Origin: Methanoregula sp. PtaU1.Bin051
GTDB taxonomy: Archaea > Halobacteriota > Methanomicrobia > Methanomicrobiales > Methanospirillaceae
DNA length: 64,000 nucleotides
Direction of reading: 5' to 3'
Assembly (NCBI GenBank): GCA_002067895.1
Contig: MVRE01000014.1
Coordinates: 44,142-108,141, forward strand
The notes below the pieces were generated by a model that had not been told where the DNA came from, did no database searches, and worked only from the letters and a program-made list of their open reading frames with translations. A program made the position numbers and the translations under genes. Numbering within the stretch: position 1 is the first letter of the stretch; every line of letters starts with the position of its first letter. Positions 8,439 to 21,900 of this stretch are shown one piece after another.

Positions 8439-9695
8439 TTGATCCCGGAGATAAAGGCAATCTTGAAACAGATAACGGTACAGAATAGCAGCACGCCGGC
8501 GGAAAAGGCGAAAGATTACCGGTTTACTAAGCGCATGAAAAGCACGCCCCGCTCCTTCATCCGCGAGATTCTCAAAGTAACGCAGAGCCCCGATGTCATA
8601 TCATTTGCCGGTGGGCTCCCGAACCCGGCACTGATCGATACGGCCGGCATCGCAAAGGCCGCACGGGCAGTACTTGCGCGGGACGGCAGCAAAGCCCTGC
8701 AGTACGCAACGACTGAAGGTGATCCATCCCTGCGGGAATTCATCTCAGAGCGGTACAAAAAGAGGCTTGGGCTCGACATACCGGCAGACGAAATCCTGAT
8801 CACAAATGGTTCACAGCAGTGCCTCGATCTCATCGGGAAGGTGTTCATCGACCCGAAGGATGACATAGCAATCGAACGCCCCGGTTACCTCGGGGCGATC
8901 CAGGCATTCTCGCTTTACGAGCCGCGGTTCCATGCAATCCCGCTCGGAGATAACGGGCCGGATCCATCAGTTCTGGAACGTACAGTTAAGAGACACCGAA
9001 TCCGGCTGATGTACGGGATCCCCAATTCCCAGAATCCCTCCGGGATAACGTACTCGGCGCAACGAAGGGAGGAGACCGCGCAGATCCTAGCCGGAACCAG
9101 TGCGATCTTTGTCGAGGACGATGCCTATGGCGAACTGACGTTCTCAGGAAGAACTCTCCCCTCCATGCGCAGCAGCCTTCCGGACCAGACGATACTTACC
9201 GGCTCGTTCTCCAAGATTCTTGCACCGGGCATGCGTCTCGGGTGGATCAGTGCACCGCCGCCAGTTATGGAAAAGATCATCGTCGCAAAACAGGCAACGG
9301 ACCTCCATTCCAACTACCTGTCCCAGCGGATCGCCTCGCAGTACCTATCGGAGAACAACATTGACGCTCACATCACGAATATCCGGAACGCATACCATGC
9401 GCAGTGCACCTGCATGCTTGACAGGATCAGGGCAGAATTCCCGGACGGGGTCCGGTACACGAAACCAGCGGGGGGCATGTTTATCTGGATCACGCTTCCT
9501 GCAGGCTGTTGCTCGATGGAGGTTTTTGAATCGGCGTTAAAGGAGCACATCGCGGTGCTCCCGGGAATCCCGTTCTATGTTGACGGAGGCGGGACTGACA
9601 CGCTCCGGCTGAACTTCTCAAACTCGGACGAAATGAAGATCCGGGCCGGTATACAAAAGCTCGGTTCTGTTATTGCAGCACTCTCCGGCGCATGA
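8439..9695 (+). CDS. PLP-dependent aminotransferase, class I/II (2-aminoadipate/MocR-type)
   Basis: A 418-aa fold-type I aminotransferase. Seen are SPDVISFAGGLPNP near residue 53, LITNGSQQCLDL, YGIPNSQNPSGITYS, EDDAYGEL (Asp that contacts the pyridine nitrogen) and GSFSKILAPGMRLGW, whose Lys forms the Schiff base. The pattern matches LysN/aromatic-type aminotransferases; the substrate is uncertain. The start is unclear: the frame opens with TTG 8439, TTG 8463 is downstream of a GGAG, and the first ATG (8535) would cut the conserved RFTKRM segment. It is followed by the promoter of the giant TPR gene. Confidence 0.85.
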   Translation: MIPEIKAILKQITVQNSSTPAEKAKDYRFTKRMKSTPRSFIREILKVTQSPDVISFAGGLPNPALIDTAGIAKAARAVLARDGSKALQYATTEGDPSLREFISERYKKRLGLDIPADEILITNGSQQCLDLIGKVFIDPKDDIAIERPGYLGAIQAFSLYEPRFHAIPLGDNGPDPSVLERTVKRHRIRLMYGIPNSQNPSGITYSAQRREETAQILAGTSAIFVEDDAYGELTFSGRTLPSMRSSLPDQTILTGSFSKILAPGMRLGWISAPPPVMEKIIVAKQATDLHSNYLSQRIASQYLSENNIDAHITNIRNAYHAQCTCMLDRIRAEFPDGVRYTKPAGGMFIWITLPAGCCSMEVFESALKEHIAVLPGIPFYVDGGGTDTLRLNFSNSDEMKIRAGIQKLGSVIAALSGA

Positions 9696-9727
9696 AGTCC
9701 GGGTCCGTCAAGACGAAATGCGGGCCG

Positions 9728-9738
9728 GTATAAAAATA
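9728..9738 (+). promoter_or_regulatory. TATA-box candidate for the giant TPR gene
   Basis: GTATAAAAATATT fits an archaeal TATA box and would start RNA about 25 bp downstream, giving a leader of about 140 nt. GTATAAC near 9779 is a weaker alternative. The start codon at 9905 is preceded by AAAGGAG at a usable distance. The gap of 209 bp holds no gene. Confidence 0.4.
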
Positions 9739-9904
9739 TTATTCTTTAATGCCATAAGTATTGTACAGTACCAGAAAGAGTATAACTAATTTTGGAGAAC
9801 CAGTACTATTGACTAGCCAGAATACGATACAGCGCGCACCGGTACGGTGCAGTCAGGAACATGGACGTACGTAACAATAACCCGGGTAAAGGAGTAACCG
9901 GCTC

Positions 9905-12900
9905 ATGAGCAGGACAGACGCAGAGAAGCTGTTGCATCAGGGGATCGGGCTCTATGATCTTGGCAGGTATGCCGAAGCCATCATCATGTTCGACAAGGCG
10001 CTTGCTGCGTTCCCGAACCTTGCCAAGGCATATTACTTCAAGGGCATTGCATTATACGACCAGGGCAGGTATGCAGAAGCGGTTGCAGCATACGACCAGG
10101 CGATCCAGATCGAACCTTCCGACATAAATGCCTGGTACAATAAGGCGGCTACACTCACCCAGATCGGCAGAATCGAGGAGGCGCTCGCGGCATGCGACCG
10201 GCTTCTTGCTATCAAGTTTGACAATGCAGAAGGCTGGATCTTAAAAGGCATCGCACTATACGAGCTTGGAAAGTTCAAGGAAGCCATCACGGCATACGAC
10301 CATGCCCTCACCGTTGACCCCCGCCATGCCAAGGTACATTACAACAGGGGCGTTGCGCTCGCAGATCTCGGCCGGCATGTCGAAGCCATCGCCTCGTATG
10401 AGAAAGCGATCGAAATCGTGCCGACCTACGCAAGGGCATATTACAACAAGGGGATATCCCTTTTCGAGATTGGGCGGTATGACGAAGCGCTCACGGCGCT
10501 GGACCAAGCATTCGCCCTCGACCCGACCGACATCTGGGTCTGGTACTTCAAGAGTTTCATCTATGCAAAACAGGAGAAATACGAGGATGCGGCACTCGCT
10601 GCTGACCGCTTCCTTGCCCATGAGCCAAAACAGGCCGATCTCCTGCTGATCAAGGGGATAGCGGATTACAAGAGGGGCCAGCTCGCCGATGCCGTAGCGA
10701 CGCTAAATCTTGCGCTCGAGGTCAACCCGAAACTTACCGATGCATGGCTGTACAAGGGTCTGTGCGAAAGCCAGAGCGGCCGGTTCGACGATGCCGTTTT
10801 TGCCTTTAACAAGGCAGCGGAGATCAACCCGGAAAACGCTCAGGTTCTGTTCCAGCGTGGTATCGCCCGTGCCGCTCAGAAGAAATACCGGGAATCCGTT
10901 GCCGATTTCGATGCCGCCCTGGCAATCGAGCCGGACAACCCGGTCATCCTCCTGAAAAAAGGGATGGCGTGCGTACGAATCCACCGGTACGAGGACGCCC
11001 TTGACGCCCTGAACCGTTCCCTGCAGCTGAAGCCTGACGATGCACATTCGTTTTATTTAAAGGGCATCGCCCTCACCCGGCTCGGGCGCCATGCTGAGGC
11101 AATTGAGTCCTTCGAACAGGCGCTTGAAACGGATCCCGACTGTGCCATGGCCGCATACCAGCAGGGGGTCTGCTATACAAGCCTCAGGAAATTCGGCGAT
11201 GCCATCAAGGCCTTCGATCGTGCCGCTGCGATCCGCCCCACGTTCTCCCTCGCTGTATACCATAAGGGGTTTGCCCTTTCACGAATCGGCAGGAACGATG
11301 AGGCCATCACAGAATTCGATCGCACGATCGCACTAGACCCTGAATACGCGCCTGCGTACCACCAGAAGGGCGTAATCCTTTCAAAACTGAAACGCTACCC
11401 GGAAGCCATCAACGCTTTCGAGCGGAGTATCGCGATCAAACCAGCTTATGCACAGGCATACTACGACAAGGCTCTGGCGCTGGTCGCGCTCGAAAAATAC
11501 GGCGAGGCCGTCGAAGTCTTCGATCAGGCTCTCCTGATCAACAGGAATTACGTAAATGCCCACCTGAATAGGGGGCTTGCATTGCTGGCTCTCCACCGGA
11601 TCGATGAAGCAATCGTTTCGCTCGATCACGTGCTCGAAATCGAGCCCGAGCACGAACAGGCCCTAACAAGCAAGGCAAAGGCGCTCGTAGCGCTCGAGCG
11701 TTATGACGACGCTGTGAAGGTCTACGAGGCGCTGCTCAGGATATCGCCATCGGCAGTAAATATCCTCTATGAGAGGGGTAAAGCCTTAATCCGGCTCCAC
11801 CGTTTTACGGAAGCCGTCGAAGCGCTCAACAGCGCTCTTGAACAGAACCCCGCCCTGACAGATGGCTGGCTGTACAAAGGGATCGCCCTTGCAGGTGAGG
11901 GGTTCCACAAGGAAGCCCTCGATGCCTATGACAAGGCCATCCGGATCAACCCTTCCCTTTCCGAGGCTATTGCAAGGAAAGGGATCTCATTCATCCGGAT
12001 GGATGAATACGACGAAGCTGTCGCGGCAATCAACCATGCACTCGAACTCAACCCCAATGACGACCGTGCATGGTGCTACAAGGGGTTTGCGCTCATCCGG
12101 CTGGAACGGTTCGATGAAGCGGTCCGGGCCTTCGACAAAGCGATCGAGATCAACCGCAGGTGCGTCCATGCCTATTTCGAGAAAGGCAACGCTCTCACCC
12201 GGCTCGGGCGCCAGCTCGAGGCCGTCGTCTCCTATGACAAAGCGCTTGAGATCGACCCGGAGAACGCAAAAGTATATTTCCAGAAAGGCGTTGCCCTCGC
12301 ACAGAAAGAGCGGTACGACGAAGCGATCTCGGCATTCGAGGCTGCCCTCGAACGGGATCCCCGTAATGCACAGGGACTGTACTACCTTGGTATCGCGCTC
12401 GCCGGACGGGAGCGTTATGCGGAGGCCATCGAGGTCTTCAAGAAATCCTTATCGCTGGTCCCAGATGACGCCCAGGCATTCTATTACGAGGGCATTGCCC
12501 ACATCCAGTGCGGCCAGTTCAACGAGGCTGTAAAAGCGTTCGATGCTGCAATCCTGCTCGAACCATCCCATGCGATGGCGTACTATTACAAGGGGATAGC
12601 ACTGATCCAGGCGTTGGAATATACGTATGCTATTGAATCGCTTGCGAAGGCTGTAGAGATCGACCCGACGGTCACCGATTCATGGATGTACCGCGGCATC
12701 GCATTGTTCCAGCTCGAAAAATACGGGGAGGCGATCGAGGCGTTCGACCGCCACCTTGCTGCAAACCCTTCATCGGCTGATTCGCTGATGTACCGGGGCA
12801 ATGCCCTGATGAAGACATCCCGGTTTACCGAGGCTGCCGATACATTCGACCGCGTGCTCACGCTCAATCCTGCAAACGTCGATGCATGGCTGGAAAAGGG

Positions 12901-15900
12901 CAACGCTCTCTACAATGCAGGCATAAAACAGGATGCGCTGGTGGCGTATACCAAGTCCCTGGAAGTGGATCCCAATCGTGCCGAGGCGTGGACACTGAAA
13001 GGCAATACCCTGTATGAAATCGGCAGGCTCCAGGATGCAGTCGGGGCCTACAATAAAGCCCTTGATCTCAACCCGTCTCTCGAGGAGGTCTGGATGCGGA
13101 GGGGGGATGCCCTCAACGAACTTGGAAAGACGGCGGAAGCGGTCAGTTCATACCAGAAATCGTTAAATATCGACCCGGACCAGGTGCCTGTCTGGGTCAG
13201 GAAAGGCCGCGCCCTCTTTGTTCTCGGGAGGTACCAGGACGCCATCGATGCGCTGGATAACGCGATTGCGCTCGACCAGCGGAATATCGACGCATTTTAT
13301 TTCAAGGCGCTCGCTCTCGAAAAGATAAACCGTAACGATGATGCGATCCGCGTCTTCGAGCTCCTGCTGGAATTCGATCCCGCTTTTGCGAAAGCCCATT
13401 ACCACCGTGGAACGCTGCTCATGTACGCAGGAAGGCAGCGGGATGCCATCGCCGCATTCGATTCCGCAATCGCGATCGAGCCAGACTGTGCCCCTGCATG
13501 GTACTTCAGAGGCAGGGCTCTTTCAGATACCGGCAGGTTTCAGGATGCCCTCGATGCCTTCAACCGGGCCATTGAAACCGACCCCAATTACACCGACGCA
13601 TATTACCATAAAGGGTTCGCGCTCGTCAAGCTGGGAAAGTATACCGAGGCGATCGAATCGTTTGATACCAACCTGACGCGGGACCCGGGCAACGCCATGG
13701 GTCATTTCTACAAGGGATTCGTGCTTGCAAAACTCCAGCAGTACGATGATGCGCTTGCAGCTTTCGACCGTGCGCTTACCTATAGTCCGGACAACCCGCT
13801 GACTCAGTACCATCGCGGCAGAACGCTTTCGGATCTCGGGAGGCACAGCGAGGCTGTTACCGCTTTCGAGAAGACTCTTGCACAGAAGCCCGGTTACACG
13901 GATGCACGGATGCGCATGGGGATCTCGCTGTACCAGCTTGGCCGATACCAGGAGTCGATAGCTGCATTTGATGCAGTGCTCGATACGAACGTGAATAATT
14001 TCCATGCCTATTACCAGAAAGGGCTTGCCCTTTACTGCCTCGGGCAGTATGCCGAAGCGCTCGATGCTTTCGACAGGGCGCTGGAGATCGACTCCGGTTA
14101 TACAGATGCATATTTCCAGAAGGGGCTCACGCTTATCGCACTCGAGCAGTATCCCGAAGCGATCTCGCCGCTCACACACACGATCGGGCTTGACCCGGGC
14201 CGCGCCATGGCGCATTACTATCTCGGCATTGCGTATGAAAGGAAAGGAGAGTTTGAATCAGCGGTCAGCGCCTTGAACCGTGCTGTCGCACTCATGCCGA
14301 AATACGCACCGGCACGGTACGAGAAAGGACGCTGTCTGATAACGCTCGGACTGACGACGGACGCCATCGAAGCCTTTGAAAACACCCTTGAACTGGACCC
14401 GGCACATGCCGATGCAGCGCTCCAGAAAGGACTTGCCCTGTACGGTCTCGGGCGGTACGAGGAAGCGCTCGTGGCATACGATCATGCGATCGATATTAAC
14501 AGAACTTCAGCACCTGCATGGTACCACAAGGGTGTTGCCCTGTGTGCAGTCGAACAGTATGAAAAGGCTGTCGATGCTTTTGATACCTCGCTGCAATATG
14601 ATGAGGCAAACCCCGAGGCATATTTCGAAAAGGGCATCGCCCAGATCCACCTGAACCGGCACCGGGAAGCAATAGAGTCGTTCGACAGGGTGCTTGCGAT
14701 AGTCCCCCACTATGCGAAGGCGTTCTTCCATAAAGGTATAGCACTCTATTCGTGCGGGATGTTCAACGAGGCAGTCCTTGCGTTTAATATAGCATTGGAG
14801 ATCGATCCGTCCGATGCAAAAGCTGCCTTCTACAAAGGGCTCTCCTTTGCCAGTCTCGAAGACCATCCCTCTGCCATCTTGGCTTTTGGCGAATCCCTGT
14901 CCCTTGACCCTGATAAGGCGGAGACCCGGTTCAACAAAGGATTATCGCTTGCTGCGCTCGCTCGGCATAACGAGGCGATTGCAGAGTTCGATGCGGCGAT
15001 CTCAATTGACCCGGGTTACACCGATGCCATCTACAACCGCGCGCTTTCGCTCGCCGAAATCGGGTCCTTTGCCGATGCCATCGAGGCATTAAACAAAGTC
15101 CTTGAAAAGAACCCGAAACTCGCCAATGGCTGGGTGATCCGCGGGATCTGCCTTGCATCTCTCGAGAGGCACCAGGATGCACTCCTCTCGTACGGGAATG
15201 CACTGGAGATTGATGCCGGGAATCCGCATACATGGTATTACACCGGAAAAGCCCACCTTGCGCTGAATAATCCGGAAGATGCAATAAAAGCATTTGACCG
15301 TGCCATCGCGCTTGACCCGGAATTTGGCGAGGCGCATTTCCGGAGAGGCATGGCCCTTTTCATCATGAAGGAGTACGAGAAGGCAGCCGATGCATATGCT
15401 GAAGCCCAGATCCGCATGCCCGAAGACCCTGATGTCAGCATCCAGCGGGGGCGGGCTCTCCTCCATCTTGGCAAAACCGATGTGGCGTTGCAGGCATTCG
15501 ATGCAGTAATTGCTCGGGACACGTCAAACGTGCAGGCGCTGTACTGGCGGGCACGGGCGTTCGACAGAATGGGGGACGGTAAGAAAGCTGTCGCGGCATA
15601 CACAAGGGTACTGAAAACGAGTCCGGACTGCAGCCGCGCGTACTATTACAAGGGACGTGCCCTTGCCGGTATGGGACAGCATGCCCCGGCTATCGACGCC
15701 TACCGGCATGCACTGGAAATCGAGCCGTCTTCTGCGAGAGGCTGGATCGCTCAGGGTGTATCCCTCTTTGCCCTGTCCCGGTTTGAGGATGCGGTACGTT
15801 CGTTCGAGTCGGCCCTCTCTATTGACCCGCATGATGTTCAGGCAGCACTCCTCAGGGGACGGTGTCTCAACCGCCTCGAACGGTATGAGGAAGCGATACC

Positions 15901-18900
15901 TGCATTCGACACGGCGATCGCCAATGATTCCGGTAACGGCGATGCGTTTTATGGCAAAGGTCTTGCTCTATTCCACCTCGGGAAGTACCGGGATGCGATC
16001 ATGGCATTTGACAGGGCTCTTGGCGTTGTACCCGAATGTGCCCAGGCCCACTACCACCGCGGACTGGCACTGTCGGAAATCGGCGAATATGTTAAGGCGT
16101 GCGAGGCATTCGGGCAGTCCCTGAAGTACGGGCCTGATAATCCCCGTGCATACTATGCCCAGGGAATGGTCCTTGCCCATCTCGGACAGCATGCGGAAGC
16201 CATCGCTGCATTTGACAAGGCCCTCTTGAAGAATCCCCATATGGCCCATGCATGGTACGACCGGGGAACCGTGCTTGCCGAAACTGGTAAAGATGACGAA
16301 GCTCTGCAGTCGTTCGACCGGGCGATCGCCCTGAACCCTAACTATACGACAGCATACCATGACAAGGGGCTTGCACTCATGCGCCTCTCACGGCCGATGG
16401 ATGCGGTCCGTGCATTTGATTCTGCACTGGCCGTGGATCCACAGTTTACGGAGGTGGCATACGATAAGGGGCTCGCCTTGTTAAAGGCCGGCAACTATGC
16501 TGCTGCAAACGATGCATTCGGATACGTCCTGGAAATGACACCGAACGATAACCGGGCACACTTCCAGAAAGGACGTGCGCTCGCTTTCGCGGGAAAACAC
16601 GGGGATGCCATTGAATCGTTCAACCGGGCACTTGAGAACGGGCCAGCCGATCCGGCAGTCCTATTCGAGAAAGGTCGCAGTGAATCGGCACTGGGCCGGT
16701 ACGAGGACGCACTCTCATCGTTCGAACGGACGCTCGCACAGGACTCCCGGAACAGTGCAGCCTTCCATGAAAAGGGAAGGGCGCTCTCCGCCCTTGGCCG
16801 CAAGGAAGATTCTGTTGAGGCTTACAATGAGGCAATCAGGCTGGACCCGGCCGATTTCAGGCATCACCTGTCCAAGGGACAGGTGTTGTATGATCTCTCC
16901 CGTTTTGATGACACAATTGCGGCCTGCGACAGCGCGCTTTCCACGGCGCCGGAAAATGCCGATGTGCACGAACTTAAGGGAAAGGCACTCTACCGCTTGA
17001 ACAGATTCGAAGATGCCGTCATCTCGTTCGAGCATGCCATTGACAATGAGAGCACCCGTACATCCCTGTGGGTATGCAAAGGACTTTCCCTCTACCGCCT
17101 TGGCAGGTTCAAGGAATCGATCGAGTCATTCTCAAAAGCGCTGAAACGGGAGCCGTCCAACGAACGCTCGCTCATCTATCGCGGCAAAGCGTATTTCAGG
17201 CTCGGCAGGTTCAACGAGGCGCTCGGCATGTTCGAACGACTGCTCGCCCATGACGAACAGCATGCCGGTGGCTGGTACTACAAGGGATTGTCATATGAGG
17301 CACTCAACCGCCATGCCGACGCACTTGCCGCCTACAACAGTGCTCTTGGGAGCGACTCATCCTGCGCCCCTGCATGGTTCCATAAAGGATTGATGTTACA
17401 TGCCCTCGGCCAGTATGAGGAGGCCATCCTTGCGTTCGATTTCGCACTCGAGATCATGAAGGGGCATTATCCAATCCTCTTTGCCAAGGCAAAATCCCTT
17501 GCTCAGCTCTCCAGGTTCGATGATGCCCTGTCGGTTCTCGATGCTGCACTCGCTGTCGAAAACACGGATCCCCGCATCTGGATCCTGCACGGCAGTGTGC
17601 AGTACGAGGCGGGAAGGCCTGAAAATGCGATTGAGTCTTTTAACCGTGCTATTGGCCTTAAGCCAGATAGTACCACGGCCATTTACCTCAAGGGAAAGGT
17701 CCTGTCGGATATCGGGCGGACGGAGGAGGCCATTGCCTGTTACGAGCGCGTCCTAAGGATAGATCAGTCCTGTGCCATGGCATGGTTCAGGAAAGGCGCG
17801 GCATTTGTCAGCTTGAAACAGTACGAGAATGCCGTCGGGATGTTCCGTACCGGCCTAAACCTCAAGCCCCAGTATGCCAATGGCTGGTATGACCTCGCAC
17901 TCGTGCTGTCAGAACTGAAAGACTACGACAATGCGATTGCTGCTTTCGACCATGCACTCGCCATCAACCCGAGATACACGAACGCGTATTACGACAAGGG
18001 TCTGGCACTGGCGCAGTTGAAACGACACAAGGAAGCAGTCAGTGCATTCGATGATGCAATAGCCATCGACCGGAACTTTGCCGATGCCCATTTCAACAGG
18101 GGGCTCTCCCTTGTCCGGCTGGATCGCAGAACGGAAGCCGTCGCTGCTTTCGATACGGTGCTCTCAATCGACCCGCAGTATGCCCCGGCGGCATTCCAAA
18201 AAGGGTGCGCCCTCTACGATCTCCGGGACTATGAGCGTGCAATTGAAGCGTTCTACGACGCAATTGCATACGATCCGTCACTTACCGATGCATACCTGCA
18301 ACGCGGTCTTTCGTTCATGGCCCTCGACAAATTCAGGGATGCCATCGAATCATTTGATGTTGTCATTGATCGCGTTCCTACGTCCTACCTCGCCCACCAG
18401 CAGAAAGGGATTGCACTGCTCCGGCTCGGTATGTATGCCGATGCGGTGACTTATCTTTCAAAAGCGATCGGCATAGATGACCTGCATAGCAACGACCATT
18501 ACGAGCTGGGTATCGCCCTCGGTGCCCTCGGGCGCGACGAAGATGCTGTTGTTGCATTTGACCGTGCAATAGGGCTTGATACCGTATTTGCCGATGCCCA
18601 TATCAACAAGGCGTATGCACTCGAACGTCTGGGCCGGGATGCCGAGGCAATCTCATCGTTCGATGAATTCATCGCAATCAACCCGTCATTTGCCGATGCG
18701 TGGTATGACAAGGGAATGGCACTTGTCAGAATCGGAAAAGACGGAGATGCAGTTGCAGCATTTGAACGTGCCCACCAGCTGGATCCTGCGAACGCAAAGA
18801 TACTCTTCCATGCCGGGCAGGCACTCGTCCGTCTGGAGCGTGACGCCGAAGCAGTCAGCTTCTTTAATAAGGCCGTAACAATAGAGCCGGAGTTCCGCGA

Positions 18901-21900
18901 AGCTGTCCTTGACAAGGCACAAGCGCTGATGCGTCTTAACAGGTACGAAGAAGCGATCTTGGCATTCGGCCGGGTTTCTGAACTGGCCCCGGATCTTCCT
19001 GAACCATATTTCCAGCAGGGTCGTTGTTTCAACGTCCTTGAAAAGTATGCAGACGCTGTACCCGCCTTTGATAAGTGCTTGGAGAGAGATCCTGCATTTG
19101 CCCCCGCATCGTATGAAAAAGGGATTGCTCTCTCACGTCTTGGACGTTATGAAGATGCCATCGCTGCATTCGATGCAGCGATTGCAGCCAGGGGGGACTA
19201 CGGTGAAGCATATCTTGACAAAGGGAGAGCATTATCTGCACTCGGCTGGAATGACAAGGCAACGGATGCGTTTGCGCACGCTGCTGAATATCTCGCTGGA
19301 AGTACAACGGCATTCCTTGAGAAAGGGGAATCGCTTCTCTTTAACGGCCGGTACGATGAAGCGGTCAAGGCATTCCAGGAGGTTCTCGAACTGGAACCTG
19401 ATCATACCGAAGCCCTCTATCTCCTCGGGACGACATCCGTTGTCCTCCGGAAATACCAGGACGCCATCAGGACATTCGACCGGCTTCTCGCTGTCAACCC
19501 CGATAATCCCGATGCATGGTATGAGAAAGGGATCGCGCTTACCCGTCTGAAACGCCACGGGGACGCTGTTACAGCGTTCGAACAGGCAGCTGCGATCCGC
19601 CCGTCCCATTTTGATGCGCTGTACCACCGCGCAAACGCCCTCACCTCGCTGGAACGAGATGAGGAGGCCGTTCAGGCATACGATGCTGCACTGGCAATCG
19701 ACCCGTCCCATGCCCCATCGCTCCACCGGAAAGGTGCGGCGCTCCTGCGCCTGAAACGTTACCAGGATGCTGTGCGATCACTTGACAAGGCCCTTGATGC
19801 GGATCCCGAGTTCGCTGACGCCTTGTTTGACAAAGGCAGGGCGCTGTCGGCGCTCGGTATGTTCCGCGAAGCAATAAAGACCTATGACAGGGCAACGGCT
19901 CTTGACAAGAACCGGGCGGAGATATTCTATCATAAGGGTCTTGCCCTCCAGTCACTTGGCAGGAACGAGGACGCTATCATCGCCTTCAACAAGGCCATTG
20001 ATCTCGACTCCGGTAATGTCGATGCGTACTACCACAAGGGACTTTCCCTTTACATGACAGGCAGGCATCAGGATGCTCTCGATGCGTTCGACACTGGCCT
20101 TCGCATGAAACCCGAGACGGCTGCAATCTGGATCAACAGGGGCAGGATCCTCGCCGACATGGCAAAGAACAATGAGGCCATCGAGTCATTTGTAAAGGCG
20201 CTTGAGATCGAGTCTTCCAATGCCGATGCATGGTTCTACAAGGGAACCTCTCTCTATGGCCTGAAAAATTATGAGGACGCTATTGAAGCGTTCAACAAAT
20301 CGCTGTTGCTCAGGCCGGATTACGCCGAAGCATATTACCGGAAGGGGCAGGCACTCTCTGCCATCGGGATGTACGAAGAGGCGGTCACTGCATGCGACAA
20401 TTCCTTGTCGATCCGCCCGGACTTTATCGATGCTTTTGAACAGAAGGGAAGAGCACTGATCCACCTTGGAGAGTATAATGAGGCAGTCAGTTGCATAAAC
20501 GACGCCCTCCGTATCCGCCCGAACCTTCCCTCTCTCTGGGTTATCAAGGGGATAGCACTCAGTAGGACGGGGAACGACAGCGAAGCCGTGAGCTGTTACA
20601 ACAAGGCACTGGGCATCAACCCGAAAGAAGTGTCTGCCCTGTATCACCGTGGTGTGTCCTATTACAACCTGTCCCGGTACCAGGACGCGATACGGAATCT
20701 CGAATCGGCACTCATGGAAAGACCGGATTGTGCTGGGGCGTTATACTTCAAGGGAAGAGCGCTCCTTGACCTTTCGATGTTCCAGGAATCCATCAACGCG
20801 TTCGACAAAGCGATCGAGAGACAGGAGGGCTATGTATCGGAGTCGCTCCTGTACAAGGGAATTGCCCTGATCAATATAGGCAGGTTTGCATCCGCGCTGG
20901 ATGAATTCGACCGGGCGGCTGCTGTTAATCCATCGGGATCAGAAGCATTCCTGCAGAAGGGGATCACTCTCTCCCGTCTCGGCCGGTATGATGAGGCAAT
21001 CGTGGCATTTAATGAAGCCATCTTTCGGGCACCGGAGAGCTCCCGCATTTATTACGAGAAAGGCCTTGCCTGCGAGTCTAAGAATACCTACAAGGATGCA
21101 CTTGAGGCATTCGGGGAGGCCGCCCGGCTCGATCCGGCATTTGCTCCCGCCCATCATCACCGCGGCATTGCACTGCTCAGGCTAGGGCATCCCGATGAAG
21201 CGATCGCTGCGTTTGACAATGCCTTAGCTATCCAGCCTGAATATCCTGAAGTCCTGTACGAAAAGGGCAAAGCCCTGCTTGCCGAAGGGATCTATCAGGA
21301 TGCTATTGCCGTATTTGACGCAGCTCTCGCCGCAAACCCCGGTTTTGCCGATGCATTCTATGCAAAGGGCAGGGCGCTGTTCGAATCCGGCAGTTTTGAA
21401 GAATCCGATGCCGAATTCCGGCATGCGCTGGAGATCCGGCCGGACTGCCACCCCGCCCTTTTTATGCAGGGTCGGGCAGCATATGAGCTGGGCAGGTTCG
21501 AGGATGCAATCAGGTATTATGACCGCGCACTCGAGATCAATTCCCGGTCAGCCGATGTTCATCATTTCAGAGGAGTGGCATTTGCTGCAATCGAGCAGCA
21601 CCAGGATGCCATCCGGTCCTATGACCGCGCACTCGAGCTCGATCCGTCTTATACTGCAGCGTTCAGCCACAAAGGGGTCTCCCTCGCCGAACTGGGCCTT
21701 TTTAAGGACGCAATAGAAGCTTTCGACCGGGCACTCGATCATGACCGGACGTATGCTGATGCGTATATCGGGAAGGGTAATGCATACTATGATTTGGGAA
21801 AAGCGGGCGATGCGCTCTACGCGTACGAGAAAGCAATCGAGATCGTACCGGAGAGTGCTGTCGCATGGACCCGCAAGGGCATGGCGCTTGCTGATCTCGG

